From assembly GCA_033439255.1 (NCBI GenBank), contig CM065883.1, positions 2,356,001 to 2,420,000 of the forward strand: a stretch of 64,000 bases of DNA, written 5' to 3'. A program made the position numbers and the translations under genes. Positions 34,935 to 46,229 of the stretch are shown piece after piece (position 1 is the stretch's first letter; each line of letters starts with the position of its first letter). Under the pieces are notes generated by a model. It was given only the letters and a program-made list of their open reading frames with translations, had not been told where the DNA came from and did no database searches. Source of the stretch: Hericium rajendrae (taxonomy: Eukaryota; Basidiomycota; Agaricomycetes; Russulales; Hericiaceae).

Positions 34935-35560
34935 CTATGCTGCTCGGTCAGCGACGAGGTTGAGCGACAGATGATAAACGTACCGGTTTCCCTCCAAGAC
35001 CAAGACCCGATTCCTGATCGCCTCCTCATATGCCTCGTCCCCTCACCCGAGAAACTCGAGCTCCTGGTGGTAGCCTGCAACAAGGCGGCGCTGGCGGTGC
35101 AGGAACTTCTCGTCGCGAAGAGCAAACGGGTTGGTTTTGAGGTCCTCAAGGTATTCCTTCGTCTTCTCAACAGCGCTGATGAGCTGTACCTCCACCTCAC
35201 GTGCATACGTCGCCCGCGCTTGCTTTCACGTGGGTTGTTCTGAATGTAGCAAGGACAGCCGAGCGCGAAGAGCAACGCGGCGACTCTGCTCGACCTGGCG
35301 CACCTCTGCCTTGACGGATGGGTCATATCCCCTCCAGGCCTTGGGCACGATGCTGGCCAGGTATCGGCTACCAGGTTGTCAGCACCGGGGCGACGGCACA
35401 AAGAAGAGGTACGTACCCCTCGATCCCATGGACCTCCAGACGGCGGCGGGCCTCCAGAGTGAGCCACGCTGCTGCACTTACCTTTCGCCGTCCACAGCGC
35501 TTTACATAGTTGTAATCACGCTGGTTTGCCTTGAGGCCAGCGTGGTTTCTGCACGTTCAC
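34935..35560 (-). pseudogene. decayed fourth KDZ cargo gene
   Basis: On the minus strand a coding-like frame reads LKANQRDYNYVKRCGRRK and continues, after a GTACGT...TAG intron, as YLASIVPKAWRGYDPSVKAE, then EVRQVEQSRRVALRARLS, then EVEVQLISAVEKTKEYLEDL and ALRDEKFLHRQRRLVAGYHQ. It ends with the TAG at 34935-34937. Two in-frame TGA codons (35226-35228, 35043-35045) interrupt it, each one change from CGA. The charged, helical character suggests a real protein, but I recognise no family. It is otherwise collinear in frame over about 145 codons. Confidence 0.55.
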
Positions 35561-37644
35561 ACCTCGCTCAGCAAAGGTTCACCTCAGCAATGCAGGGAAG
35601 ACTTACCGTGCATAATACCGCACGTTTTTCGAGGCTCCTATCAAATGTGGTGTTACGAGGTCGTGGCGAGCACACGGGGAGTCCATATTGAAAAGAGTCG
35701 TGGTCAAGGGTATGGTTCAAGTGAGGAAAGAAGAGGAATTTAGCATCACGGAAAGCTCCGGCGTAGAGTATAAAACATTTCATGTATGCCCCCTAGGAAG
35801 TATATGATCAGTGATTATAATCAAAATACCTTGGATGAACTTGGATAGTATGCCCCATGCAGGAAAAATAAAAAATATGATGCTGGTGCTCGGAGAATCC
35901 GTTGAGTTGCTAGATTATTGTCAGGACCCGGCCGAAAGCCCACCTTCGCAAGGATGAAACGACACGGCATCAGTTCGCACCCTTGACGCAGGTGGTATCT
36001 CCCACTTTCCTATGCTGCACCTCTCACAAATCTCGAATCACCAGTCCATCGTCAATCTTACATGTAGAGATCCTGAACTCTCAACTCCATACATGTATTA
36101 AACCCCAGAATTAATTATTTTCGAGTGACCCAACTTGAAGCCAATGCATGCAGTGTAGCGACAGACATCTCTATCCGCTGAGGTGCCGGGATGTCGCACA
36201 GTTGAGTCAAAATTTCTTGTATGAGATACTACAGTGTTACTTTACAACAACATATGAGCTCTGCCGGAGAGGAGAGTTACAAAACTACATGGCAATTAGT
36301 GGATGCAAGCATTGGCCGGCATGCCGCTCACATGAGTGCCATCTCAAGGACAAGGCAGCCCGGCGGATGCTCGGACGATGCACCACCGCAGCGCCGTCTT
36401 GTCTACGCAGCCATAGGGTCGCCGAGGACTGCACTAAAAGTCTGTATCCTGTCGAGACCTGGCCAGCGCGCCCTATCATATGCCCCGTAGGTACGTACCT
36501 GCTTTTGCCTGACCGCCGCTGCCGGGGCACGCGCAGGAAAACCCGTGCAGCATCCTCGCACGTATGTGCGCGCAGGGCGTGGGTGGGGCTCAGAGCAGCA
36601 GCTCGTAGCCAGCGGCGAATGGGACGTGCCTCCACAACACATTCCCGCCATTCGATCATCGCGCGGCCGCCGATGAGGCAGAGTAAAGGTGAGGCTGCAA
36701 AACGGTGTTGGTCGACATTGTTGTTCAGCGTGGTGCTAGGTGGAAGCCAGCATTGTGTGGACATACCTCCGCACGGGTACCAAACGCAGCGCGATCCACC
36801 ATAGCGTCCTCCGCACCCATTGTGCACACCACCAGACCTTCATCCCCCCTCAAAACGTTCCACCAGGCCCGACGTTAAATTCGGGGGAGCGGCGCTGTCT
36901 GTCGCACAGGGGTAATGACGGTGGACGCGGGCGCTGCGTGGACATACCGCCGTCAGTTGCGTGCTTCCATCCGTGCGAGGCATGGCCGCAAGTCCTCAGC
37001 ACCGGGAGCATGCAGATTAAAACGCCATTTAAACAATGAAGTAAGGAGCTCACCGCTCTGTATTGCAGGTAATGGCGTGGTGGACGGGCCCATCGCCATC
37101 GCGGCGGACACTCGAAGGCGGAGCCGGTATGTCGCCCAGTCCAGGCATCCCATGTCCACCAACCGTCTACTCCCTGGCTGCTGGTCCATCAGCTGGCGCG
37201 ATGCTGAGAAGAACTCGCTCAACGTACCTAAGGAAGGCCCCTGAAGTACGATGCCAAGCGCCGAGAAGTCGGCGGGGCAGCTCGAACGTAAGCTGAGTGG
37301 GCACATGGCACCGTCATGCTGCTACAGAGAACAAGTAAAAGGGTAAGCGCACGCCTAACCATAGGTTGAAATCTCACTATCACTGTTGTGTTCATAGGTT
37401 CGAGGAGTAACGCAGACCACGAGCACCGTAGGCGCCTGTGGGCGCTCGCGCCCGCCGGCGCTAAGGTTTCAAGCTTCATCGATGGATCCTATCGATGTTG
37501 CACCGGGATCTCGCAGCGAATTCCCGAAGACCGAAGACGCTGTGCCGTGGGTAGCTGCCTGTTGAAACTTGAGAATCAGTGCCGGTGAGTACAGTCTTCT
37601 ATGGGTATTGACTGACAGTGCTCAAAGGTGCAGGGACTACTTAC
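35561..37644. other. KDZ internal region with fragmentary coding potential
   Basis: No gene model can be completed. The minus strand holds exon-like pieces, for example FSALGIVLQGPSLG and then RRLVDMGCLDWATYRLRLRV (37081-37306), and AMIEWRECVVEARPIRRWLR (36500-36690) bounded by TTTTGCAG and GTACGT. They may be upstream exons of the decayed gene at 34.9-35.6 kb. Near-repeated words GGTATGTCCAC at 36755-36770 and 36935-36950 (complement) hint at internal duplication. The start of the transposase may also lie within its 3' part. Confidence 0.4.
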
Positions 37645-40600
37645 ATGCCGAAGGTCCGCACGAAAACCAAGGTTAAGTCCAGTTATGCCGGTTCAGATGG
37701 CAGAATTTCTACTGCAGTGAAGACCGGTAGTAGAATTGCCGTTGAGCGAGATGAAGCGTTGCTCAAGAGATCACAGCAAATACAGGGTCAGCTCATACAA
37801 CTGGTTGAGCCTATGCTTTACACTAACTACCTTGGATTTTTTCGCAGCCTTTCCTTCTGACGTCCGGCGTGCCATTGATCGCGAAGTGCAGAACAATGGA
37901 GCACCGCCCGACGACCTCACGGGTGTGCCTATGGAGGTAGAAGACCTGTACGGCAACCCGGACTGGGTGGACGACGACGACGAAGACAGCGAACTGCCGG
38001 AAATCTCCCATGAGGGCGGAGAGTTAGAGGATAGACTCCGCGTAGCGTTCGAACTTACGAACGCGGCATACGGGTGAGCACACAAGCCTGGCTCCCTTGG
38101 CATGTTTACTAACATTTTTTACTTGACAGAAAACAAAGATTTCGCCGCCCTTGGGACCTGCGGACGCGCCGTGAGCGGATCCGTGCCCTCCACCGAAACT
38201 GGGAGGCAGAAATGCCCTTCCTGGTGGAGGAATATCTCCACTGGAAGCACGCATGTCCCGGTCAGGCTGGCCAATCCACAGCCATGGGGGGGAATTCAGG
38301 CAGGGCAACTGGTGGATGCGGGGCCGAGGGAGAAACTGCGGCGGGTTTGCACACTGAAGAAGTGGGTTCTGACGGCGGCGTGGAGGCTGAGGTGCGCGTC
38401 GAAGCCGGTGCAAGACACCACTTCCATGTATGCGGTGTCCGCACTTTTAGTGAGTCACAGAGTTCCTACATCGCTGCGCCATGTCTGATTAACTGTATGT
38501 GCTCTAGAACGAATTCCAGACATGTCAGTAGCACAGCATGACAACGAGTCGGCCAACGTCTCGCTGCTTCGTATGGGGTTTCTCGGATGTGCTCCGCTGC
38601 AGCCATCTGTTGCGTTCGACCTGCGCACGCTCGAATTGTACCACCGCCTTCGACGGCGCCACTCTGGGCTTGGGTTGCTGCCGATGGCCCGCGCCCTGTG
38701 TGATCTCCACGACGTATGTACCACCATTGTTTGTACAACATGTTCCGGGTGCATGCTCACTCATCTCACTGCAGGTGGACTACCGCTCGTCGTTTCGCGA
38801 GCAGCTTTCGATCGCATTCGATGCGTATCTAGAAATCTTACGGCGTGTCAAGCAGCAGGTAGATGCTGCACTTGGGCGCAGCGATCCATTGTGGAGGCTG
38901 AAGAATTCGTGCCCGCCATGTAGCTTCAAGGTACCTTTGTTGAATTGTTTTCAGCGTCATCGAGCTCACACGCTCTCCTCCTCCTCATAGCTCAAGGATG
39001 AGCTACCACTCGTTCCCTCTCGCCTGGGTTGCATTGATGGCAACAATTCAGCAAAACGTGTTGCGTCTGCCGGAGCACAAGACCTGCGCAACTTCGAGAG
39101 CCCCTACTTCCTGACGCGCGAGCAGGTGGACCGGTATAAGGATGAGGTGCGGGGTAAACGAGTGCTAGAGGCGTTGGGTCAGGTGTGTAATCAGATGCTG
39201 CTCGTACTGTGGAGTCGGCTGATGTACGTTCAGGACGACGTTGTGGAGGATGCGCCATGGGCGCCCGATCCCGACAGCCCAGGGGATCCCACTGATGGGC
39301 AAGATGGTGTGACATCCTGCACGGAGCGATGGAAAGCCAGTGCAGCTGAGCATATGAAGAGGGCGCTGGACGTGTACGACATCACAGGGATATTTGGTGG
39401 CTCATGCCGGCACGGCTTGATAACACTGTTCTGTGAAATGGTACGAAGCGGCGAGCTGTAAGTGATGTGTGCTCAGCTCAGTTATTTTGCTGATCCCTGC
39501 CATTCTCCAGAGCAAAATATCCGCTGGCAATTACTGACCATACACTAGATGCACATGACGAGGAGGACGAGGGCATCGCCTTTGACATTGGCTGCGCGTT
39601 CGAGGGCACCGTACAGCGCAGCCCGCTAGTAGGCCCCAACGCGTTGAAGCGGCGTTTACAAGTCTTTGTCAATGCGTTCCATGGTTGGGCTCACAACCGC
39701 CTCTGTCAGCTGTCTCACCACCCTCTATATCGCACCGGCGTAGGGTTAGAGGACCTGGAGGGGATGGAGCGCGTGTTCTCGGCGTCGAATGCCGTTGCGC
39801 GTGTCGTTCGATATTCAAGCCGCTTTCATTGGATGCAGGCCTTGGACCTCCATTTTCAACAATGGGACGAGGATAAATATGCAAACCTCAGTAAGTCTTG
39901 TGCCTCTCAATTCATGCTGTTCTTATTTGCTGTCTCTTGAACGTGCAGGCCGTTTTCTATTGAACAACTACCGTCAAGCAAACTCCATCATCCTTGACTA
40001 CATGCGCGACGTCAATGATATGCTTACGTGTCTCAACATCACAGAGGATGCCGTTCGACAGTGGCTACAGGAGGAGGAGAAGTTCCTGCGAGACCTTAAA
40101 GACGAGCCCGAGGAACGTCTTTTGGAGTGCTCCTACGTGGAGGCACTTTTAGCGCAAGAGAAAGCAGAGTAAGTGCCATCTGCTTTTCAGCAATAGCACC
40201 ACTAACGGCACGTCACGCTACCAGTAAGAAATGGGATGCGACATCGCAAATCTTTGTCTCTACGCCCCTTACTCAAGGTGCAGAGGGCTCTCGGGCATAT
40301 TCAGCAGACCGACGCAAGACAGCTCGGCTTGAGGCTGCACGTCGTGCTGCTCTCACTCAGCTGAGCATTGCAAACCGAGCGGTTGAAGATCTAGAGGCGA
40401 AGCTCGAGGTCGATTCAAGGTGGACTCCACACGATGCAAAGTATCAGGAGGTTTTGGAATACCTGCAGAAGCGTGAGTTTCACAAAGCGCTAAACAAAGT
40501 CCAGCAGCTGGTTGTGCAGAGGCTCTTCGAGATGTCGAAGGCCAACATTGCTGGGATGGGTATGTTTTTTGCGCCATCATTCTGGCGGCTGCAGAATTTT

Positions 40601-41276
40601 TTTCTCACCATTGATGGCAGGATACAAGGTTCGAACGTCAATCTGGAAGCACCTCAAGACACGGGGGAAGGCGATCCGCACAGCGCTCACAAGCTACAAC
40701 AACATAGCCAGCAAAATGAAGCTGCCTGCTCCAGTTCTCGAATGGAAGAGCGTGGTGAATTTTAGTTTTGTTGCTGAGTTTGACATCCTCCGCCATTCAC
40801 ATGCCGACATAGATTTCGCAGCAAAACCATGGATGTCGCCAGCTAACCGTGAAGTTGTGAACAAGCTCTTCAAGATCCTCCGTGCTCGTGAAGAAATAAC
40901 ACGTCTTAATGTCGAGATCACGCGCCTTCGCACGTTCCTCTTCTCTGAGGATACCACGTACCTTGATGCAATCACTGTGCAACAACAGGCAGGAAAGCAT
41001 CTTCTCGCTCTAGAGATCGAGGCACAGTACAAGTCACGCTTCCATGTTAACAAGGTTCATCACACCGTCCTCAATACAATAGAGGCACTTCCTGGGTTTA
41101 CTGGTACCCAAGGTGGTGGTTTTCCTGCCAGTGGTTCAGCAGATGGTGCATGGGAGGATGCTGATGAGTCTGGAGATGCCGAGGTTGAAGCTGGTCTCGA
41201 GGATGCTGACTTACAGGAGCAATGTTTTAGAATGACCGAAGTCATGGAGGATCTTGCAATGGAGGGTGATCTCTAG
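37645..41276 (+). CDS. KDZ (Kyakuja-Dileera-Zisupton) transposase
   Basis: Ten exons joined by GT-AG introns give 1036 codons without a stop. The start MPKVRTKTKVKSSYAG at 37645 is the first that keeps the frame. In order come a basic N-terminus, an acidic linker (GNPDWVDDDDEDSELPE), a CxC1-type cysteine-cluster region with MPFLVEEYLHWKHACPG, GFLGCAPLQPSVAFDLRTLE and MARALCDLHD, and then the catalytic core. Core motifs are CIDGNNSAKRV (Asp near 366), YPLAITD and AFDIGCAF (Asp near 531), HGWAHNRLCQL, and GLEDLEGMERVFSASN (Glu near 592), followed by FLLNNYRQAN and a helical tail. The protein would cut and join the element ends. It is intact, so the element may be autonomous. Expression is unknown. 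Confidence 0.9.
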
Positions 41277-41313
41277 ATTAATACATCATAAATATTCTCG
41301 AATTAATGTAGCA

Positions 41314-42261
41314 CTTGAAAATATCTTTCGAATGGTGTATAAAGCATGGTGTTTCGTCAAGAATTGAGGGCAGGAGCCTCGAGCGAGCGCAAGACGGAGT
41401 CGCGGGCGCGACGCGACGCGACGGGTCACGTGCACATGATGGCTGACCCGCCCCGCAGTCGTATGCTGCACGCAGAGTGAGAGGCGCCCACCGGACGGCT
41501 TCGAGACTGCAATATTCGGATTCAGCGTGAAAAACGCTTCCGGAATGTGTATTTACATGTCTATCTACGGTACCGCGGGGTGGAATACTCGTCGTCATCG
41601 TCACCGACGACGACGACGAGGCCTTAAGCGCCAGGGACGACGACGACGAGCTGCTGCAGGGCGTTAGGCGCCGAGGAAGCAGCTCGTTGACAGGGCACCG
41701 AGGCCATTTGATGGTGCTGACGTACGCTGACGGGCCAGGCACAGGCCCTGGGCCGAGACGCAATACGTCAGATGAATCACGTACACGGTTCAATGGGCCT
41801 GTGCGCGGGGCCTCTGGGTGGAAGGACACCGTACACTTACCGGATCGCTGCGGGATGTGGATATTGTGAAAGCGCTTCGAAAACGCTTTCGAATGGTGTA
41901 CAAATCATCGTATTTTATACATCAGGAGGCCGGGAATGCGTGCTCATCGTCGCCGACGACGAGCAAGGGGTGTTTGGCGCCGGGGGTGACGGCGCCGACA
42001 ACGTTTGATGGCGATTACATATGCGGAGGGGGACGGGACGACGGACAGACGCCCGGCAAGCTCGGGAACCGGTCCCGGCAGCACCCAGGGCCTCCCCATC
42101 AGCCGATGACGTATGCACAGCGACGACGAGAGGCCTCAAGTCGAGGAGGCTCCGAGGCACTGCGCCGACCACCCGATAAGAGCGCCCCGAGCCTACTTAG
42201 CCTGGGTGAACCTTACCGGATCACCAGGCTAAGTAGGCTGACTAACGGTGTCACAGTGGTG
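41314..42261. repeat. KDZ right terminal inverted repeat
   Basis: This is the mirror of 29519-30464 with only scattered single changes visible. It contains the matching stem-loop at 42190-42239 and begins 37 bp after the transposase stop codon, so the polyadenylation signal must lie in the repeat. Confidence 0.9.
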
Positions 42262-43140
42262 CATCCGCTGAGTGGTTGACGGTTTGGAACCAGGAGGTAC
42301 TCGACTCGACGGCTCCCCTTGGTTGTCTTGTATGTATCTCACTTGCTGAGCTGGCAGACTAATTTCTTTATAAGTCTCTGAATCTTGTACAAACCAGTAT
42401 GTGTTAGAGCTTGTCAAAACCACATTGACAGCTGCTTCCAGTTCATATCTTCTGAGCTGTGATAGGCTATCTGCCTGGTGAGCAATCAACCAATCATCAT
42501 CATCTGAATGATCTTGAGGTAAGTCCCTCAGTTCTTCACCGATTCAGTTGTTCTAAATTGGGCTGGAAAGTACTAATTAATCGCTTTCCAGACATGCTAA
42601 ATAGACCCAAATCTGCCCAGAACTCGAAAATCAAAACTCGAAACTGAGATCTCCCCCCAAGATCTTGACCTTGAGGTAAGTCTGGCAGTTCTCCACCGAT
42701 TTAATTGTTCTAAAATGTGCTGGAATGTACTGATTCATCGCTTTCCAGGCATGCTACATAGACCCCAATCTGCTCAGAACTCGAAAATCAAAACTCGAAA
42801 CTGAGATCTCCCCCCCAAGATCTTGACCTTGAGGTAAGTCTGGCAGTTCTCCACCGATTTAATTGTTCTAACATGCACTGGAATGTACTGATTAATCGTG
42901 TTCCAGACATGCTACATAGACCCCATGCCACCCCAAACTCAAAAATCAAAACTCGAAACTGAGATCTCCCCCCCAAGATCTTGACCTTGAGGTAAGTCTG
43001 GCAATTCTCCACTGATTTAATTGTTCTAAAATGCACTGAAATGTATTGATTAATCACTTTCCAGCCATGCTACATAGGCCTCAGTCCATCCAGAACTCAA
43101 AAATCAAAATTCGAAATTGAGATCTTCCTTTCAAGATCTT
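42262..43140 (+). repeat. E repeat, second part, with ~157-bp tandem units
   Basis: The first 7 bp are the KDZ duplication CATCCGC. A unique body follows to about 42515, and then four tandem units (GAGGTAAGTC at 42519, 42672, 42831 and 42988, a spacing of 153-159). Each unit runs GTAAGT, then TACTGATT(C/A)ATC, then CTTTCCAG, which looks like an intron of about 75 bp. The copy stops at the L5 insertion and resumes at 46080. Confidence 0.8.
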
Positions 43141-46079
43141 CATCTGAGAAATTTGAATTTGACATAGCTGCAGGTTACATTATAGGTGCTATCATTGAGC
43201 TATCAGAGCTATGAAGTTTGCTTATCCAGCTATGTAGAGCTATGAGAGCTATCATAGCCTACATAGCAGACAGTGTGACATTCATAGGGTTATCATAGCC
43301 TCCATAGCCTGTAGTCTGATATACATAGGGCTATCATGATTAACAAGGTGTGCTATGGCTACTATGATGCCTATGATTACTACCACAAGTCAGATAAGCA
43401 CCAGATATTACAAGTCAGAATTTATCATATCAAATTGTAATAAATCTACTACCATACATATGTAAGCTAGTCGAGCTACTGCATAAGGCACAGGATGCGG
43501 AGGGCACGCAAGTCACCATGGAGGGTGCAGGCACAGGTGCAAAGACAGTGCAGGTACACAAAAGACAGCACGTGCACACAAAAGGTGGCGTGGCATGCAC
43601 GAATGCCAGCACGGAGGGCACAGGAGTAGGCATGGGCCACGCACAGCATACATGGTCCATGCATGGCAAGCCGGACCATGTGTAGCTGCATACGGGTGGC
43701 CATGCCCACAAATGGGGTCAGAGCTGCCGTGCATGTGCGCAGGTTGCGTACATGCATGTGGGATGTTGCACACGTACGCAGAGCATCTGGAGGGTGCGGG
43801 GTGTTGAGCGGGCATGCGAGAGCATGCACGCATGTAGGGCGTTGTAGGCAAGTGACATTGAGTGCGAATGCTGGGTGTCGTGCATGCATTGTTGTGGGAT
43901 GGGGTCTTGCAGTGCCGCCATGCGCTGGCATCTGTGCGCATGCGGAGGCAGAGCTGGGCACGTGCAGGGGATGTCAGGCATGCATGGGTGTCGAGCATGT
44001 GCGGGAGGCCTGGAGCAGGCGTGCGGGACATTCTGCATGCACAAAGAGGCACTGTACAGCACGTCATGCACGTGTGGTTGTCATGCACCTGTGCAGGTCA
44101 TTGTGCACACACGCGAGGCATGTTGAGTTGAGCAGATGCAGGAGCATACATGCAACTGGGCATGGTGCGCATGTCTAGGGTGTTGTGAGCAGGTGCGGGG
44201 CATTGTGAGTGGGTGTGGGGGCTTGAGCACACAGATGGGATGCTACAAGCTTGCACGGTGTTGAACGTGAGCATGAGGCCTTGTGGGGATTGAGACAAGC
44301 GTGCAGGGTCATGGCTGATAGGCATGAACAATGTCTGAGTCCCATTGCCATGGCAATGGGACTACGGCACATGCACATGCATGGATGTGGGGCATGAGCG
44401 ATGATGTGGCCTGTGTGCACATGTCGTTGACATCGTGCAGATGATGTCACGCGGTACATGCATGCATGCACGCTGTGGCCTTGTGCACACTGGTGCACGT
44501 GGAAGGGGATGGTGGTTGGAGGCATGTGCAGGGGTCGTAGCCTGTTGGAGTCAGGCATGGGGTGTACAAGCTGCATGTGGGGCACAGATGTGGCGTAGAC
44601 AGGCTGAGGAAGGGGCGATGAGAGTGCAAAAAAGGCAGCAGGATCATAGGATGGTAGCGCGGGGATGTGGGATCAACAGAATAAAAGATATCAAGAGTGT
44701 CGCTTGAAAAACGATTGACACTCTCTTGATTAGTACGAAAAAATGATAAGAGGCTTTTTTTTTACTCACCTAAGGCCCTCTAAGTATCTGCTAAAAAAAC
44801 CATCCCAGCTGTATTGAAAGCCGATAGAGAACGAAAGAAATGGAAGGAAGGAGGCTGGAGGAGGAAACACGAAGGAGGAGAAGGGAGACTGGTAAAAAGG
44901 AGTGAAGTCTCGATGTGTTAAACTCGGTGCTTCAGCCACCAAACGAGTGAAGCTTCGTTGCTCGAGCCTCAGCAAATCAAATAAACTTGTATAAATTCAA
45001 TGAAAAAAAGGACAGTGATAGATTATACATTTAATTAGAATGTATGAGAACACTGTGTATCTACTGGACTGTGAATCTGTGAGCAGCAGCATCAACATAG
45101 TAAAGTCTGACATCCAGTCTCTGCCACAACACTTGCCAAGCACCCAGCAATCACAAATCCTGGTTCTGTCTGAGATTCCTATATAAGGCTGGCACAATGC
45201 GCTTTACCTCTTGCTCTTTAACCCCCACCATCCCTTGCCACATTGACACATTTATTGTCATTGTTTGCTCACTTGTCATCATTTGCTCACTCATCGTCAT
45301 CATTTGCTCACTCGTCGTTGTCATTTGCTCATTTTATTATTATTGTTCTCTTTGTTGTTAAAGGTACACTGTTATTCTTAATTATCTTATAACTTATACT
45401 AATGTCTTCATACTTATTACACTACCATGTAGTCCTACTAGGTAAGCTTGATTGTTTCTTATACTGATGTCTTCAAATTGTCTTGTACATTTTTGCTTTT
45501 TTGTTAATCTGGTAAGTTTTCATATATTATCTTTGTTATCTTCTAATACTCATGTCTTTTCTTATTTGTATCTTTTGCTTTTTGTAGTCATTGTAAGTTT
45601 GTTACCTTTTGTAGTTCTGTAGTAGTCTCTGTAGCTATAGTAATGTTTTGTAATAAAATTGTTTGAGTAATATAATTTATCCAATTTTCGATGTTTGTGA
45701 CTGTAAAACATCAGACTATTGAATCTATAATATATTTATTTTATATGCTATTTTAACATATTTGATAAAAGTAATATAGAGTAGATAGAAATCTTACTAG
45801 CTAGATATAATATAATGATAGAGATATATTATATAGTTAATATAGCTTCTATAGTTATCTTATACTAGAATAACTATGACAGCTATGATAGCTTATGCCC
45901 TATGCTATGGTAGCTATGGTAGCTATGATAGCTTATGTCTTATGCTATGACAGCTATGACAAACTATGATAGCTTTGCATAGTTTACTTGACTGCTATGT
46001 ATAAAAGAGGACAGCTATGGACCTAGGAAAGCTATGTAGCTAATATAGTGTTATATACCAGTAACATATTTCTCAGATG
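43141..46079 (+). mobile_element. complete L-type element (L5)
   Basis: The ends are CATCTGAGAAATTTGAATTT and CATATTTCTCAGATG, with TT on each side. The related E copy at 48.29 kb shows the empty site CAAGATCTTGATCTTGAGA. The 2939-bp interior has an AGCTATG array, a GC-rich block (43.48-44.67 kb), CATTGCCATGGCAATG (44343-44358), a hairpin near 44700-44730, TATATAAGG (45180-45188), short GTCATTTGCTCA tandems, GGTAAGC donor-like words and a second AGCTATG array. Frames of up to 191 codons in the GC block are low in complexity and overlap on both strands. Confidence 0.85.
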
Positions 46080-46229
46080 TTGACCTTGAGGTAGCTATAA
46101 ATTTTATAGAGATTTATAATCAATCTGACAAGTGAGACTTTACATCATTTATGCACTGTTTCTAAATATAACTAACAATAAAAAAGGAATCGTATTGCCG
46201 TGTGAAGCATCGGCCCTCTTCCACCAAGT
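46080..46229 (+). repeat. E repeat, terminal part with 44-bp tail motif
   Basis: It continues the E repeat after L5 (TTGACCTTGAGGTAGC) and ends in the conserved GGAATCGTATTGCC...CCACCAAGT motif at 46186-46229. Confidence 0.75.

Larger units (their letters stand above)
29519..42261. mobile_element. 12.74-kb KDZ transposon with TET/JBP and HMG cargo
   Basis: The outer ends are CACCACTGTGACACCG and its complement, flanked by exact CATCCGC repeats. Long terminal inverted repeats of about 946 bp enclose an HMG-box-like gene and a TET/JBP gene on the minus strand, a decayed gene, and a KDZ transposase on the plus strand. All three main genes read through without stops once GT-AG introns are removed. 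Kyakuja-Dileera-Zisupton transposons associated with TET/JBP genes are known from basidiomycetes, and this arrangement fits them. Near-identity of the repeats suggests recent movement. Confidence 0.92.

Noticed and set aside
34878-35243. Plus-strand gene at 34.88-35.24 kb within the KDZ element
   Set aside because: The open frame is antisense to the better supported minus-strand coding frame, whose composition and splice sites look real apart from two TGA codons.
36148-36804. Plus-strand 218-codon frame in the KDZ interior
   Set aside because: It has no domain and no splice context, and lies antisense to exon-like minus-strand pieces. Neither model is strong enough to annotate.
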